From the NCBI GenBank assembly GCA_005888525.1, contig VBAB01000146.1, positions 1 to 8,718 of the forward strand: a DNA stretch of 8,718 nt. Reading direction: 5' to 3'. Made by a program: the position numbers and the translations under genes. This document shows positions 1 through 6,418 of the stretch, one piece after another. This DNA comes from Alphaproteobacteria bacterium (GTDB lineage Bacteria; Pseudomonadota; Alphaproteobacteria; Rhizobiales; Hyphomicrobiaceae). Under the pieces are notes generated by a model that worked only from the letters and a program-made list of their open reading frames with translations, ran no database searches and was not told the DNA's origin. The first letter of the stretch is position 1. The number at the start of each line of letters is the position of its first letter.

Positions 1-792
1 AACAAGCTGAAGGACACGCTGCCGCAAGCGCTCGAGCGCTGCGGCTACCGCAACGTCGTGTTCTACCCGATGATGCGCAATTTCGTCTCCAACGACCGCT
101 TCTACACCTCCATCGGGCTCAAAGAGATCTTCGACATGCGCTCGCAACGCGCCAAGACCGCCCAGGAGCGAGACCGTTTCTACTACGGCAACGCCATGGC
201 CGAGATGGAGCGGCACTTCAAATCGTCGCGCAAGCCGCTCTTCATGTTCATCCAGACCATGTCGGCGCACTGGCCCTACGACTTCAAGTACGAGCCGGAT
301 GTCGAAGTGCCGGGCGGCGGCCCGGGCACGAACCCGGAGATGGACGAGTACCTGCGTCGCCTCTCCATGGCCAAGATCGATTTCGACTTCTTGATGAGCG
401 ACCTGCGGCGCCGCTTTCCGCTCGAGCGGTTCCTGGTGGTGCACTACGGCGATCATCACCCGATGGCCACCCGCACGCTGCTCGGCTTCGACGCCGACAC
501 GGAAGCCGAGGACGTGGCCCTGAGCCCGGAGTCGATCGGCTTCGTCACCTATTATGCGGTGCGCGGCATCAATTATCGCGTGCCGGCGCTGCCGCAGTTC
601 GACACCCTCGATGTGCCCTATCTCGGTACCGTCATCCTGGACATGGCAGGACTGCCGCTCTCCGATTCCCATCGTGAGCGCAAGCGGCTGATGCTGCTGT
701 GCAGGGGGCTCTACCAGGCCTGCAAGCAGCGAGACGAGATCCTCGTCTTCCATCGGCGCCTGATCGACTCGGGCGTGATGGCGGCCCGCTGA
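1..792 (+). CDS. Sulfatase/phosphoethanolamine-transferase-like enzyme, C-terminal part (5' end outside window)
   Basis: An open frame enters at base 1 and runs 263 codons to a TGA at 790-792, so the true start lies upstream. What remains looks like the catalytic C-terminal half of an alkaline-phosphatase/sulfatase-superfamily enzyme, the fold of EptA-type phosphoethanolamine transferases and LtaS-type glycerophosphate transferases. Visible marks are MSAHWPY (residues about 87-93), which resembles the conserved His-Pro segment of these enzymes, and HYGDHHP (residues 148-154), the Asp-His metal-binding motif. The C-terminal stretch containing LPLSDSHRERKRL also suits this group. No membrane helices lie in the visible part; they would be expected in the missing N-terminus. 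The gene sits 129 bases upstream of a glycosyltransferase on the same strand, which suggests an envelope-modifying role. The superfamily is fairly secure; donor and acceptor are unknown, and a true sulfatase or a phosphodiesterase cannot be excluded. Confidence 0.8.
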   Translation, partial: NKLKDTLPQALERCGYRNVVFYPMMRNFVSNDRFYTSIGLKEIFDMRSQRAKTAQERDRFYYGNAMAEMERHFKSSRKPLFMFIQTMSAHWPYDFKYEPDVEVPGGGPGTNPEMDEYLRRLSMAKIDFDFLMSDLRRRFPLERFLVVHYGDHHPMATRTLLGFDADTEAEDVALSPESIGFVTYYAVRGINYRVPALPQFDTLDVPYLGTVILDMAGLPLSDSHRERKRLMLLCRGLYQACKQRDEILVFHRRLIDSGVMAAR

Positions 793-851
793 CGCGGGGC
801 ACCGGCGTGGCGGCGGCGCAGCGCCCGTCGATCCATGCAAGCCCCGCATTG

Positions 852-876
852 CCTTGCCGGCGCGCGCGTGGCAAGG
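852..876 (+). terminator. GC-rich hairpin between the sulfatase-like gene and the GT2 gene
   Basis: CCTTGCC (852-858) and GGCAAGG (870-876) are perfectly complementary, giving a 7-bp stem with an 11-base GC-rich loop. It lies 60 bases after the sulfatase-like stop and 45 bases before the GT2 start. No T-run follows, so it is not a classical intrinsic terminator. It could attenuate or stabilise a transcript, or mean nothing. It is the only secondary-structure signal I see in the 793-921 gap. Confidence 0.3.
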
Positions 877-921
877 ACGGCATCCGGAGGCTCGCTCGCT
901 GTGCCCCGCTCGTGAGGTCCT

Positions 922-1971
922 TTGACGCTGCCGATGACGCCCGAACCGCACAGTGCCGGGAAACCGAGCCCGCTGGGCGAGCCGCGCCGGAGGTCGCTCT
1001 CGGTGGTCGTTCCCGTGCTCAACGAGGAGCGTGGGCTCCCGCCACTGATCGCCCGCCTCCGGCCGGTGCTTGACAGCCTCGACCTCGATTGGGAGGTGAT
1101 TTTCATCGACGACGGCTCAACGGATGCCACGCTCGCCACGCTCAGGGCCATCCACGCCCAGGATCGCCGCCTCAAAGCGATCTCGCTCAGCCGCAACTTC
1201 GGCAAGGAGATCGCCATAGCGGCCGGCTTGCGGTATGCGAGGGGCGATGCGGCCGTGCTGATGGACGCGGACCTGCAGCACCCGCCCGAGCTGATACGCG
1301 ATTTCGTCGAGCATTGGCGCGCCGGCTTCGAAATCGTCTACGGCCGGCGCCTCGATCGAGCTACCGACAGCTTCCTCCACCGCTGGGCCGCACGGGCCTT
1401 CTATGTGGCGTTCCAGAAGCTGAGCGGCACGACGCTGCCGGAAGGTGCCGGCGACTTCCGCCTGCTCGACCGCAAGGCGATCGACGCCATGAATGGCATG
1501 AGCGAGCGTGTCAGGTTCAACAAGGGGCTGTTTGCGTGGATGGGCTTCCGCTCGATCGGCGTGCCGTTCAACGTGCCCCCGCGCCACGGCAGCGGCGGCT
1601 CGCGCTGGCGGCTGCGCCAGCTCCTGCGCTTCGGCCTCGACGGCATCGCCTCGTTCACGACGATCCCGCTGCGCGTGTGGTCCTACCTCGGGTTGGTGAT
1701 CTCGCTCTTCGCATTCTGCTACGCGGTGGTCTTCCTGCTCAAGACGCTGCTGTTCGGAACCGACGTGCCGGGCTTCCCGACCCTGGTCATCTCGGTGATG
1801 TTCTTCGCCGGCGTGCAGCTCCTCTCGCTCGGCATCATCGGCGAATATCTGGGACGCATGTACGAGGAGGTAAAGGGTCGTCCCCTGTTTCTCATATCCG
1901 AGGAGCTGGGTATCGAGCGCGAAGCGCCGCGCCCCAATGCGTCCGACCCCGGCGAGCCGCGCTCGCAGTGA
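922..1971 (+). CDS. Polyprenyl-phosphate GT2 glycosyltransferase (DPM1/GtrB/ArnC-like)
   Basis: A 349-residue family 2 glycosyltransferase, expected to move a sugar from a nucleotide donor to polyprenyl phosphate at the inner face of the cytoplasmic membrane. The GT-A core begins near residue 26 (SVVVPVLNEERG). Also visible are DDGS (63-66) for nucleotide binding, the metal-site motif DADLQH (115-120), GDFRLLDRK (177-185), and a basic loop RHGSGGSRW (221-229). Two membrane helices follow at about 254-276 and 286-308, then the family tail EYLGRMYEEVKGRP (308-321). This layout matches GtrB, ArnC and DPM1-type enzymes. I chose the TTG at 922 because GAGG (914-917) lies 4 bases upstream; an ATG at 934 is the alternative, with no nearby Shine-Dalgarno sequence. 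Downstream are a deacetylase and a GtrA protein on the same strand, pointing to a lipid-linked sugar pathway. The sugar cannot be read from the sequence. Confidence 0.93.
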   Translation: MTLPMTPEPHSAGKPSPLGEPRRRSLSVVVPVLNEERGLPPLIARLRPVLDSLDLDWEVIFIDDGSTDATLATLRAIHAQDRRLKAISLSRNFGKEIAIAAGLRYARGDAAVLMDADLQHPPELIRDFVEHWRAGFEIVYGRRLDRATDSFLHRWAARAFYVAFQKLSGTTLPEGAGDFRLLDRKAIDAMNGMSERVRFNKGLFAWMGFRSIGVPFNVPPRHGSGGSRWRLRQLLRFGLDGIASFTTIPLRVWSYLGLVISLFAFCYAVVFLLKTLLFGTDVPGFPTLVISVMFFAGVQLLSLGIIGEYLGRMYEEVKGRPLFLISEELGIEREAPRPNASDPGEPRSQ

Positions 1972-2009
1972 CGGTCCCGCGAGGGTCGACACGGAGGCAG
2001 CCGCAAACG

Positions 2010-2051
2010 ATGGGTACCGACAACCGCGAGAGGGCGGCCTCGAAACCATGA
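2010..2051 (+). other. Possible 13-codon leader ORF overlapping the deacetylase start (ATGA)
   Basis: An ATG at 2010 opens a 13-residue frame (MGTDNRERAASKP) whose TGA (2049-2051) overlaps the deacetylase ATG (2048-2050) as ATGA, the arrangement typical of translational coupling. A GGAGG (1993-1997) lies 12 bases before the ATG, longer than ideal. The deacetylase ATG itself has only a distant purine run, GAGAGGG (2028-2034), 13 bases away, so a coupling leader would explain how it is translated. The frame is very short, so this could be chance. Confidence 0.25.
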
Positions 2052-2902
2052 TCATCCTCTGCGCCGACGATTATGCACTGACCGAAGGCGTCTCGCGCGC
2101 CATTGGCGAGCTCGCGGCGGCCCAGCGCCTGTCGGCGACCAGCGTCCTGGTCACGTCCGCGCATTGGGCGGCGAGCGCGCCGCGCCTGTGCGTGCACCGC
2201 GGCCACCTCAGCGTCGGGCTGCACCTGGATCTGACGTTCGGGGCCCCGCTCGGCCCGATGCCGCGTCTGGCGCCCGCCGGCACGTTTCCGGGGCTGCGCG
2301 GCCTTCTCGCGCGATCCTTGCTCGGCCTCCTCGACATCGACGAGATCAGGGCCGAGATCGGCCGTCAGCTCGACCGCTTCGAGGCCGCGATGCGAGCCCC
2401 GCCCGACCACATCGACGGACACCAGCATGTGCACGTGCTTGCGGGAGTTCGGCAGGCGCTGCTGGAGACGGTGCAGCGGCGATATCCGAGCCGACCTCCG
2501 CTGATCCGCGATCCGTCGGACCGGCTGGGTGTCATCACGGCGCGAGGCGTGGCCGTGCCCAAGGCTGTTGCGGCCGGCGCTTTGGCACTGGGCTTCGCCC
2601 GCGCCGTGCGCGACCTTCGCCTGCCGATCAACGACAGCTTTGCAGGTTTCTCCAACTTCGACGTGAACGAGCCCTACGCGAACGAGCTGCAGAGCGCGCT
2701 GTCGCAGCCGGGCCGGCGGCACATCGTGATGTGCCATCCGGGCCATCCCGACGCCGAGCTTGCCGGCATCGACCCCGTCATCGAGCGGCGGCGCATGGAG
2801 TACGACGCGCTGATGCGCGATCCAGGGTTGCCCGCCCGCATCTGGCGGCCTTCACGCAACGCCGATGGCCCGCCGCTCGCTTGGGCGGACCTGCAGGATT
2901 GA
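2048..2902 (+). CDS. YdjC/ChbG/NaxD/HpnK-family carbohydrate deacetylase
   Basis: A 284-residue protein of the YdjC family, metal-dependent deacetylases that remove N-acetyl groups from sugars. Known members act on chito-oligosaccharides (ChbG), hopanoid precursors (HpnK) or undecaprenyl-phosphate-linked GalNAc (Francisella NaxD). The metal site can be traced: the DD pair at 7-8 (CADDYAL), HLD at 59-61, DGHQHVH at 123-129 and MCHPGH at 228-233, all in family order and spacing. Family members normally begin a few residues before the DD motif, which fixes the ATG at 2048; longer in-frame extensions would add an unrelated Arg-rich stretch. No signal peptide is seen, so it is probably cytoplasmic or on the inner membrane face. 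It starts 76 bases after the GT2 gene and ends 3 bases before the GtrA gene. This placement fits deacetylation of a polyprenyl-linked amino sugar before flipping. HpnK is possible, but no hopanoid gene is nearby. Confidence 0.93.
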   Translation: MIILCADDYALTEGVSRAIGELAAAQRLSATSVLVTSAHWAASAPRLCVHRGHLSVGLHLDLTFGAPLGPMPRLAPAGTFPGLRGLLARSLLGLLDIDEIRAEIGRQLDRFEAAMRAPPDHIDGHQHVHVLAGVRQALLETVQRRYPSRPPLIRDPSDRLGVITARGVAVPKAVAAGALALGFARAVRDLRLPINDSFAGFSNFDVNEPYANELQSALSQPGRRHIVMCHPGHPDAELAGIDPVIERRRMEYDALMRDPGLPARIWRPSRNADGPPLAWADLQD

Positions 2903-2905
2903 GCG

Positions 2906-3343
2906 ATGGCAGTGAGACGCAACCGACTGGTGCCCGGTGGGCAGCATCCCGTCCGGCACGGGTTGGGCTTTCTCGTCTCCGGCGGGACCGCTTTTGCCGT
3001 CGACGCGATCGTGCTCCAGCTGCTGACAGCCGCGCTGGGATTTCATCCCATACCCGCACGGCTGGCGGCGATCTCGCTTGCCCTGGTCGCCGGCTGGCTG
3101 ATGCACCGCACCTTCACATTTGCGGTGCCGACGCCGCCGAGCGCGTTCGAGTTCTTACGCTACACCGGCGTCGCCTGGGTGGCGGCAGCCGTGAACTACG
3201 GCGTGTTCGTGCTGATCGTCCTCGCGCGCCCGGCCACGCAGCCGCTCGCGGCGCTCGTCATCTCCTCGGCTGCGGCAATGATCTTCGCCTATCTCGGCAT
3301 GCGCTTTGCCACCTTCCGCCGGCATGGCGGCAGCGAGGATTGA
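2906..3343 (+). CDS. GtrA-family small membrane protein, putative lipid-linked sugar flippase
   Basis: A 145-residue protein with four predicted membrane helices at about 18-42, 51-69, 84-107 and 113-134, the usual size and topology of the GtrA family. Family-like traits are the second helix running into HRTFTF (67-72) and the final helix running into the basic FAYLGMRFATFRR segment (127-139). GtrA proteins are proposed to flip polyprenyl-phosphate-linked sugars to the periplasm for a GtrB partner; this is supported genetically in phage O-antigen glucosylation but not fully proven. Here the GtrB-like partner is two genes upstream. The ATG at 2906 follows the deacetylase TGA by 3 bases, and AGGA (2895-2898) lies 7 bases before it, so the two are almost certainly co-transcribed and translated in sequence. 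Some GtrA-like proteins act in other sugar contexts, but this neighbourhood supports flipping. Confidence 0.9.
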   Translation: MAVRRNRLVPGGQHPVRHGLGFLVSGGTAFAVDAIVLQLLTAALGFHPIPARLAAISLALVAGWLMHRTFTFAVPTPPSAFEFLRYTGVAWVAAAVNYGVFVLIVLARPATQPLAALVISSAAAMIFAYLGMRFATFRRHGGSED

Positions 3344-3384
3344 TCCCGCCGAGCCAAAGTATCGACCCCGAGCTGGAGACGAAG
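3341..3384. repeat. Left copy of an imperfect 44/42-base direct repeat
   Basis: This segment begins at the GtrA stop codon and aligns with 3562-3603. By hand I count about 31 identities over 42 aligned bases with one 2-base gap, most differences being transitions. The best-kept cores are CCAAAG and GACGAAG. The two copies bracket the hairpin-bearing gap between the convergent GtrA and YfhO genes. Confidence 0.45.
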
Positions 3385-3413
3385 TTGTCCCTACCTGCCA
3401 AGTCCTCCAACCC

Positions 3414-3500
3414 CGTGCTGAGCCTGTCGAAGCACGCTTGGAGCCCGCGGCCCGCCCTTCGACCCTCGGAACAAGTCCGAGGGCATGCAGGCTCAGGGCG
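3414..3500. repeat. Compound palindromic intergenic element (REP-like)
   Basis: Several self-complementary segments nest here. CGTGCT (3414-3419) pairs with AGCACG (3431-3436). CCCTCGGA (3463-3470) and TCCGAGGG (3476-3483) form a perfect 8-bp stem with loop ACAAG. CGCCCT (3453-3458) pairs with AGGGCG (3495-3500) around that stem. CTGAGCCTG (3418-3426) is also complementary to CAGGCTCAG (3488-3496), giving an alternative fold. The CTTCGA...GGCTCAGG wording resembles dispersed intergenic palindromes often seen in alphaproteobacteria. It lies between convergent 3' ends, so it may end transcription from both sides or protect the transcripts. No gene is supported in the 3344-3623 gap. Confidence 0.6.
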
Positions 3501-3552
3501 AGGTCGTGGTTACGTCGGCCCTCAGGCGTCACCGCGGTGTCGGTGTTTTCGC

Positions 3553-3573
3553 TCAACGGTATGATACCATTGA
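3553..3573. repeat. 21-base near-perfect palindrome centred on base 3563
   Basis: The arms TCAACGGTAT and ATACCATTGA flank a single central G and pair at every position but one. The core GGTATGATACC resembles GntR-type operators, but the site lies near the 3' end of the YfhO gene and far from any start codon, so an operator role is doubtful. It overlaps the beginning of the right-hand direct repeat. Confidence 0.4.
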
Positions 3574-3603
3574 ACCAAAGCATTGACCGGGCTGCGGACG
3601 AAG
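3562..3603. repeat. Right copy of the imperfect direct repeat
   Basis: This is the partner of 3341-3384 and ends 20 bases before the YfhO stop codon. Shared cores are TGAT at the start, CCAAAG in the middle and GACGAAG at the end. Spacing between copy starts is 221 bases. The origin could be an old duplication or the edges of a decayed mobile or palindromic element. Confidence 0.45.
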
Positions 3604-3623
3604 CGATTGGACTAGATTCACGC

Positions 3624-5996
3624 TCAGGGCGAATTGCCGAACAGTGCCAGGAGCGCATCGCGCAGATTGGACAGCGAGAAGGGCTCGAAGCGGAAGACGA
3701 CGCGGTGGCGTCCCTCGCCCACCTCCACGCCGCGGAAGAGCACGTTGGTGCGCAGGATGCGCGCAGGCTGCCCGTCGACCTCCGCGACCCACCCGGGGTA
3801 ATAGGCCTCGTGCACCACCAGGATTCCGGACTGCTTGTTGTCGACCTCGACTTCCATTCGGTCCAGGCGCCAGGAAACGATGCGCGCGCCGCCGTCCTCC
3901 GTGCCGGTGCTCATCGGCCATTCGCGCCTCGCCGGCCCATCGTTGTCGACCTGGGTCGTCTCGCCGGCGGGGCTGGTGCGAAACTGCCCGGCCTTCACCT
4001 GCGCGTCGGCGTCCGCCACCGACACGCGCTTGACGAACTTGACGCGCGATTCAGCCTTCCGTCTCAGCCGGTAGATCCAGATTTTTGGCCCTGCCATCAG
4101 CACATCGGAGACCGGCCGACGTGCAAGATGCGGAACCTCGTCGATCGGCCGGCCCAGCACCACGTACTCGAGCCCGAGCTCGCGGGCGAGCGCGCAGTCG
4201 TAGCCATCGAAGGAGGCGGGAAACAGCCGCTGGTCGACGATGTGCGTCGTCTCGCCGGGAGAGACGAGCCGGTCATAGGAGCCGATCCGCAGCGGATTGT
4301 AGCCGTTGGTCGCCTCCAGGCCGCGCGCCATGGCGAGGTTCTGCCATGAGCCGCTCACCCCCACGACCTCGATGCGCGGCCTCTCGCCTTCCCGGTGCCG
4401 GTCCGCTATCTCGCGCTCCAGCACGGAGAGGGCCTGCGCGTCGGCGCCGGCTGGCTGCTGCAGCACCGAGTAGTAAGCCGGAGCCTCGGCGTTCAGGCTC
4501 GAGGCCGCGTTGAACCAGATGAGCTCGGCCGTTGCCATCGCCGCGACGCAGGCTGCAGCCATCGCCCTGGCGTTTGGCGTGCGCGCCCGCACCAGCACTA
4601 CGATGAGGATGATCGCCAGGGGAGCCACTTTCAGAGCCTCCCACAGCGATGCCCAGCCGTGATGGGTCTTCTCCGAGAATGCGACGGCCCAGCCGACCAC
4701 CCCCAAAGCGCACAGGCCGACGGCAGCGACTCGCCAGCGCGCAACGCGCGGGGTGCCCTCCCGCACGTAATCCGCCAGCAGCTGGCCGGCAATGAGAGCG
4801 AACGCCGCGACCAGGACGAAGGTGCCGTCGATCGGCCGGCGGAACAGGTGCACCCCCGGCACGTACTCGAACGCCAGGGCATAGACCGGCGTATAGCGGC
4901 CGAGCGCATAAAGCAGCGCGACCGCCAGCACCGCGGTCATCAGGCGGGTTCCGCGCCGCGCCATCCATCCGCCGGCGATGCCGAACCACAGCATGACGAC
5001 GGTCGAAGCCGCGCCGACGAAAAGGTAGTTGAACGAGCGGTCCGTGGCACCGACCTCCGGCAAGGTATCGAAGTTCGGCCCCCAGTAGACTTGCGTCGTC
5101 TCGAGTGAGCCCAGCACGTTCGCCACGGCCAGCGACGCGAGGTTCGCGGGATAGAGCGAAGCTTCGAGCGCCTTGTCGAGCGGCACCTCGGGCCGGTTGG
5201 ACAGGGCCGCGAACTGCACCGTCAGCAACAACGGCACCGCCAGCAACGCAATCGCGACGATGCCCATCGTCGCCAGCACGCCGCGACGCTCGCGCAGGTA
5301 GCGCCCCTTGTCCTCGGCGGCGACGATCTCGGCCGCGAGTGCGGCGGCGAGGACGAAGCACAGCAGCAAGGCCTCGTGGTTGCGACCCAACGCGAGCATG
5401 GCCGCCACCACGCCGAATGCGCCTGCGACCACGATCGAGAGGCGCTGCAGCGCCACCTGCATGAGCAGGAGCGCCACCGGGAAAAGGCCGTAGCTCAGGA
5501 TGATGCCGGTGTGCTGCAGCCGGCCCGAGGCCGGCCCCCCGAGCATGAAGATCACCGCTGCGAGGATCGAAGCCGCCGCCGGCCAGCCGGCGCGCCAGCC
5601 GAGCACGCCGACGGCCAGACCGCCCGCCGCCAGGTGCGCGTAGACGATCAGATCGAACGCGCGGATCGATGGGGCCGGATCGAACAGCGCCCACAGCACG
5701 AACGGGGGCGAGAAGATCAGGGATTGCGGGTCAGCGACGCTCGGATGCCCGCCGTAGTGATAAGGGTTCCAGAATGGCGCCTGGCCGGAATGGATGGCGG
5801 TCGCGAGGAAGCGGAAGAACGCATAGAACTGGTTCTTGGCGTCCCACGGCACGATCGTGTCGGTTGCGATCCAGCGGCTCGCGGCCAGCAGCCAAATCGC
5901 CGCGATGACGAGCAGAACCAGCGTTGGACCGTAGCGACGCCGCTGAGCATTCGCGCCCTTGGCGTCGCAACGGGCGATCGGCATTGTATCGAGCAC
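3624..5996 (-). CDS. YfhO-family GT-C-like polytopic membrane glycosyltransferase
   Basis: A large membrane protein, 790 residues from the GTG at 5996. The first helix is at about 25-41. It is followed by an outside loop with PWDAK (50-54), whose D52 is the likely catalytic Asp of GT-C enzymes, and then SGQAPFWNPYHYGGHP (70-85), the signature loop of YfhO-type proteins. About ten or more further hydrophobic segments run to about residue 500. A soluble C-terminal region includes YYPGW (732-736) and a beta-rich tail typical of YfhO. GT-C enzymes use polyprenyl-phosphate sugars to glycosylate targets outside the membrane; YfhO members are linked to teichoic acid or other envelope glycosylation. 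The start is uncertain. GTG 5996 has GGAAGGGG 5 bases upstream, GTG 6029 would give 801 residues, and ATG 5984 gives 786. It converges on the GT2-deacetylase-GtrA set and is a good candidate for its final transfer step. The acceptor is unknown. Confidence 0.85.
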   Translation of the reverse strand: MLDTMPIARCDAKGANAQRRRYGPTLVLLVIAAIWLLAASRWIATDTIVPWDAKNQFYAFFRFLATAIHSGQAPFWNPYHYGGHPSVADPQSLIFSPPFVLWALFDPAPSIRAFDLIVYAHLAAGGLAVGVLGWRAGWPAAASILAAVIFMLGGPASGRLQHTGIILSYGLFPVALLLMQVALQRLSIVVAGAFGVVAAMLALGRNHEALLLCFVLAAALAAEIVAAEDKGRYLRERRGVLATMGIVAIALLAVPLLLTVQFAALSNRPEVPLDKALEASLYPANLASLAVANVLGSLETTQVYWGPNFDTLPEVGATDRSFNYLFVGAASTVVMLWFGIAGGWMARRGTRLMTAVLAVALLYALGRYTPVYALAFEYVPGVHLFRRPIDGTFVLVAAFALIAGQLLADYVREGTPRVARWRVAAVGLCALGVVGWAVAFSEKTHHGWASLWEALKVAPLAIILIVVLVRARTPNARAMAAACVAAMATAELIWFNAASSLNAEAPAYYSVLQQPAGADAQALSVLEREIADRHREGERPRIEVVGVSGSWQNLAMARGLEATNGYNPLRIGSYDRLVSPGETTHIVDQRLFPASFDGYDCALARELGLEYVVLGRPIDEVPHLARRPVSDVLMAGPKIWIYRLRRKAESRVKFVKRVSVADADAQVKAGQFRTSPAGETTQVDNDGPARREWPMSTGTEDGGARIVSWRLDRMEVEVDNKQSGILVVHEAYYPGWVAEVDGQPARILRTNVLFRGVEVGEGRHRVVFRFEPFSLSNLRDALLALFGNSP

Positions 5997-6004
5997 GCGC
6001 GCCC

Positions 6005-6050
6005 CTTCCGGAATGCCAAACGGGGCCACTGTTGGCCCACTTCCGGCATG
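6005..6050. repeat. Paired 11-base direct repeats around a hairpin upstream of the YfhO gene
   Basis: CTTCCGGAATG (6005-6015) and CTTCCGGCATG (6040-6050) match at 10 of 11 bases with starts 35 bases apart. Between them GGGCCA (6023-6028) and TGGCCC (6033-6038) form a 6-bp hairpin with loop CTGT. The hairpin would cover the alternative GTG start at 6029, which favours one of the downstream starts. The set could be an operator pair or a 5' leader structure for the minus-strand gene. Confidence 0.35.
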
Positions 6051-6073
6051 TTCCCTTTCCCCAGCGCGATGCT

Positions 6074-6135
6074 AGAGCGAGATCGTTCCAGATGGAAGCA
6101 CCGGGGCTTCCACTAGGGAACGTGAATCTCGCTCT
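6074..6135. repeat. Long palindrome A (dispersed-repeat type)
   Basis: The outer arms AGAGCGAGAT (6074-6083) and ATCTCGCTCT (6126-6135) pair perfectly over 10 bp. GTTCC (6085-6089) pairs with GGAAC (6117-6121). An inner TGGAAGC (6093-6099) and GCTTCCA (6106-6112) close a 7-bp stem over a 6-base loop. The whole folds into one long interrupted hairpin. It is non-coding and sits between the divergent YfhO and dodecin genes, with no transposase. Confidence 0.7.
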
Positions 6136-6148
6136 CAACTCTAGAAGT

Positions 6149-6221
6149 AGAGCAGGATTCGCGCTTCAGCCGCCACGTCAGCCTTTGGGCAAAGTCGTTC
6201 AATCTGAAGCGATCCTGCTCT
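6149..6221. repeat. Long palindrome B, related to palindrome A
   Basis: The outer arms AGAGCAGGAT (6149-6158) and ATCCTGCTCT (6212-6221) are perfect over 10 bp. GCTTCAG (6163-6169) pairs with CTGAAGC (6204-6210). Its minus-strand arm reads AGAGCAGGATCGCTTCAGAT, which lines up with AGAGCGAGATCGTTCCAGAT of palindrome A, so both belong to one repeat family. It follows A by 13 bases. Confidence 0.68.
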
Positions 6222-6317
6222 CTCTGATCCACCGCCACAGTGGTGAGCCTATGCGGATGGAATTATGGCGAACACAGGTGCCGGCCTGCACGAACTTACC
6301 TGCATCGACTTAGTGAT

Positions 6318-6345
6318 TTGCCAATGCGCGTGGTAAGCTTCTAAA
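6318..6345 (+). promoter_or_regulatory. Candidate sigma-70-type promoter for the dodecin gene
   Basis: TTGCCA (6318-6323) matches the -35 consensus at 5 of 6 bases, and TCTAAA (6340-6345) matches the -10 at 4 of 6, with 16 bases between. This stretch is more AT-rich than its surroundings and lies about 75 bases before the dodecin ATG. Alphaproteobacterial promoters are poorly predicted by these motifs, so this is tentative. I see nothing else of note in 6222-6402. Confidence 0.35.
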
Positions 6346-6418
6346 CTTGCTGTGGGCTTTCCGCGCCCATCAGCGCGCCTGTCCTCCAGTTTTGTGCAGT
6401 GCAAAGGAGGGACGTCAC

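Noticed and set aside
1089..2051. A plus-strand frame overlapping the GT2 gene
   Set aside because: It is the shadow frame of GT2; only its last 13 codons are reported, as a possible leader, because of their position at the deacetylase start.
1892..2746. A 284-codon minus-strand frame opposite the deacetylase
   Set aside because: It is antisense to a gene with a complete metal site and shows no motif of its own.
2164..3564. A 466-codon plus-strand frame across the deacetylase and GtrA genes
   Set aside because: It has low-complexity Arg/Ala/Pro composition and overlaps two well-supported genes in another frame.
3306..4349. A 347-codon plus-strand frame spanning the intergenic gap and the YfhO 3' region
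   Set aside because: It crosses intergenic hairpins and runs antisense to YfhO with no recognisable domain; a common artefact of GC-rich DNA.
4273..5694. A 473-codon minus-strand frame inside the YfhO gene
   Set aside because: It is the shifted frame of the same strand, rich in Arg, Gly and Ala, with no domain; YfhO motifs and membrane helices lie in the other frame.
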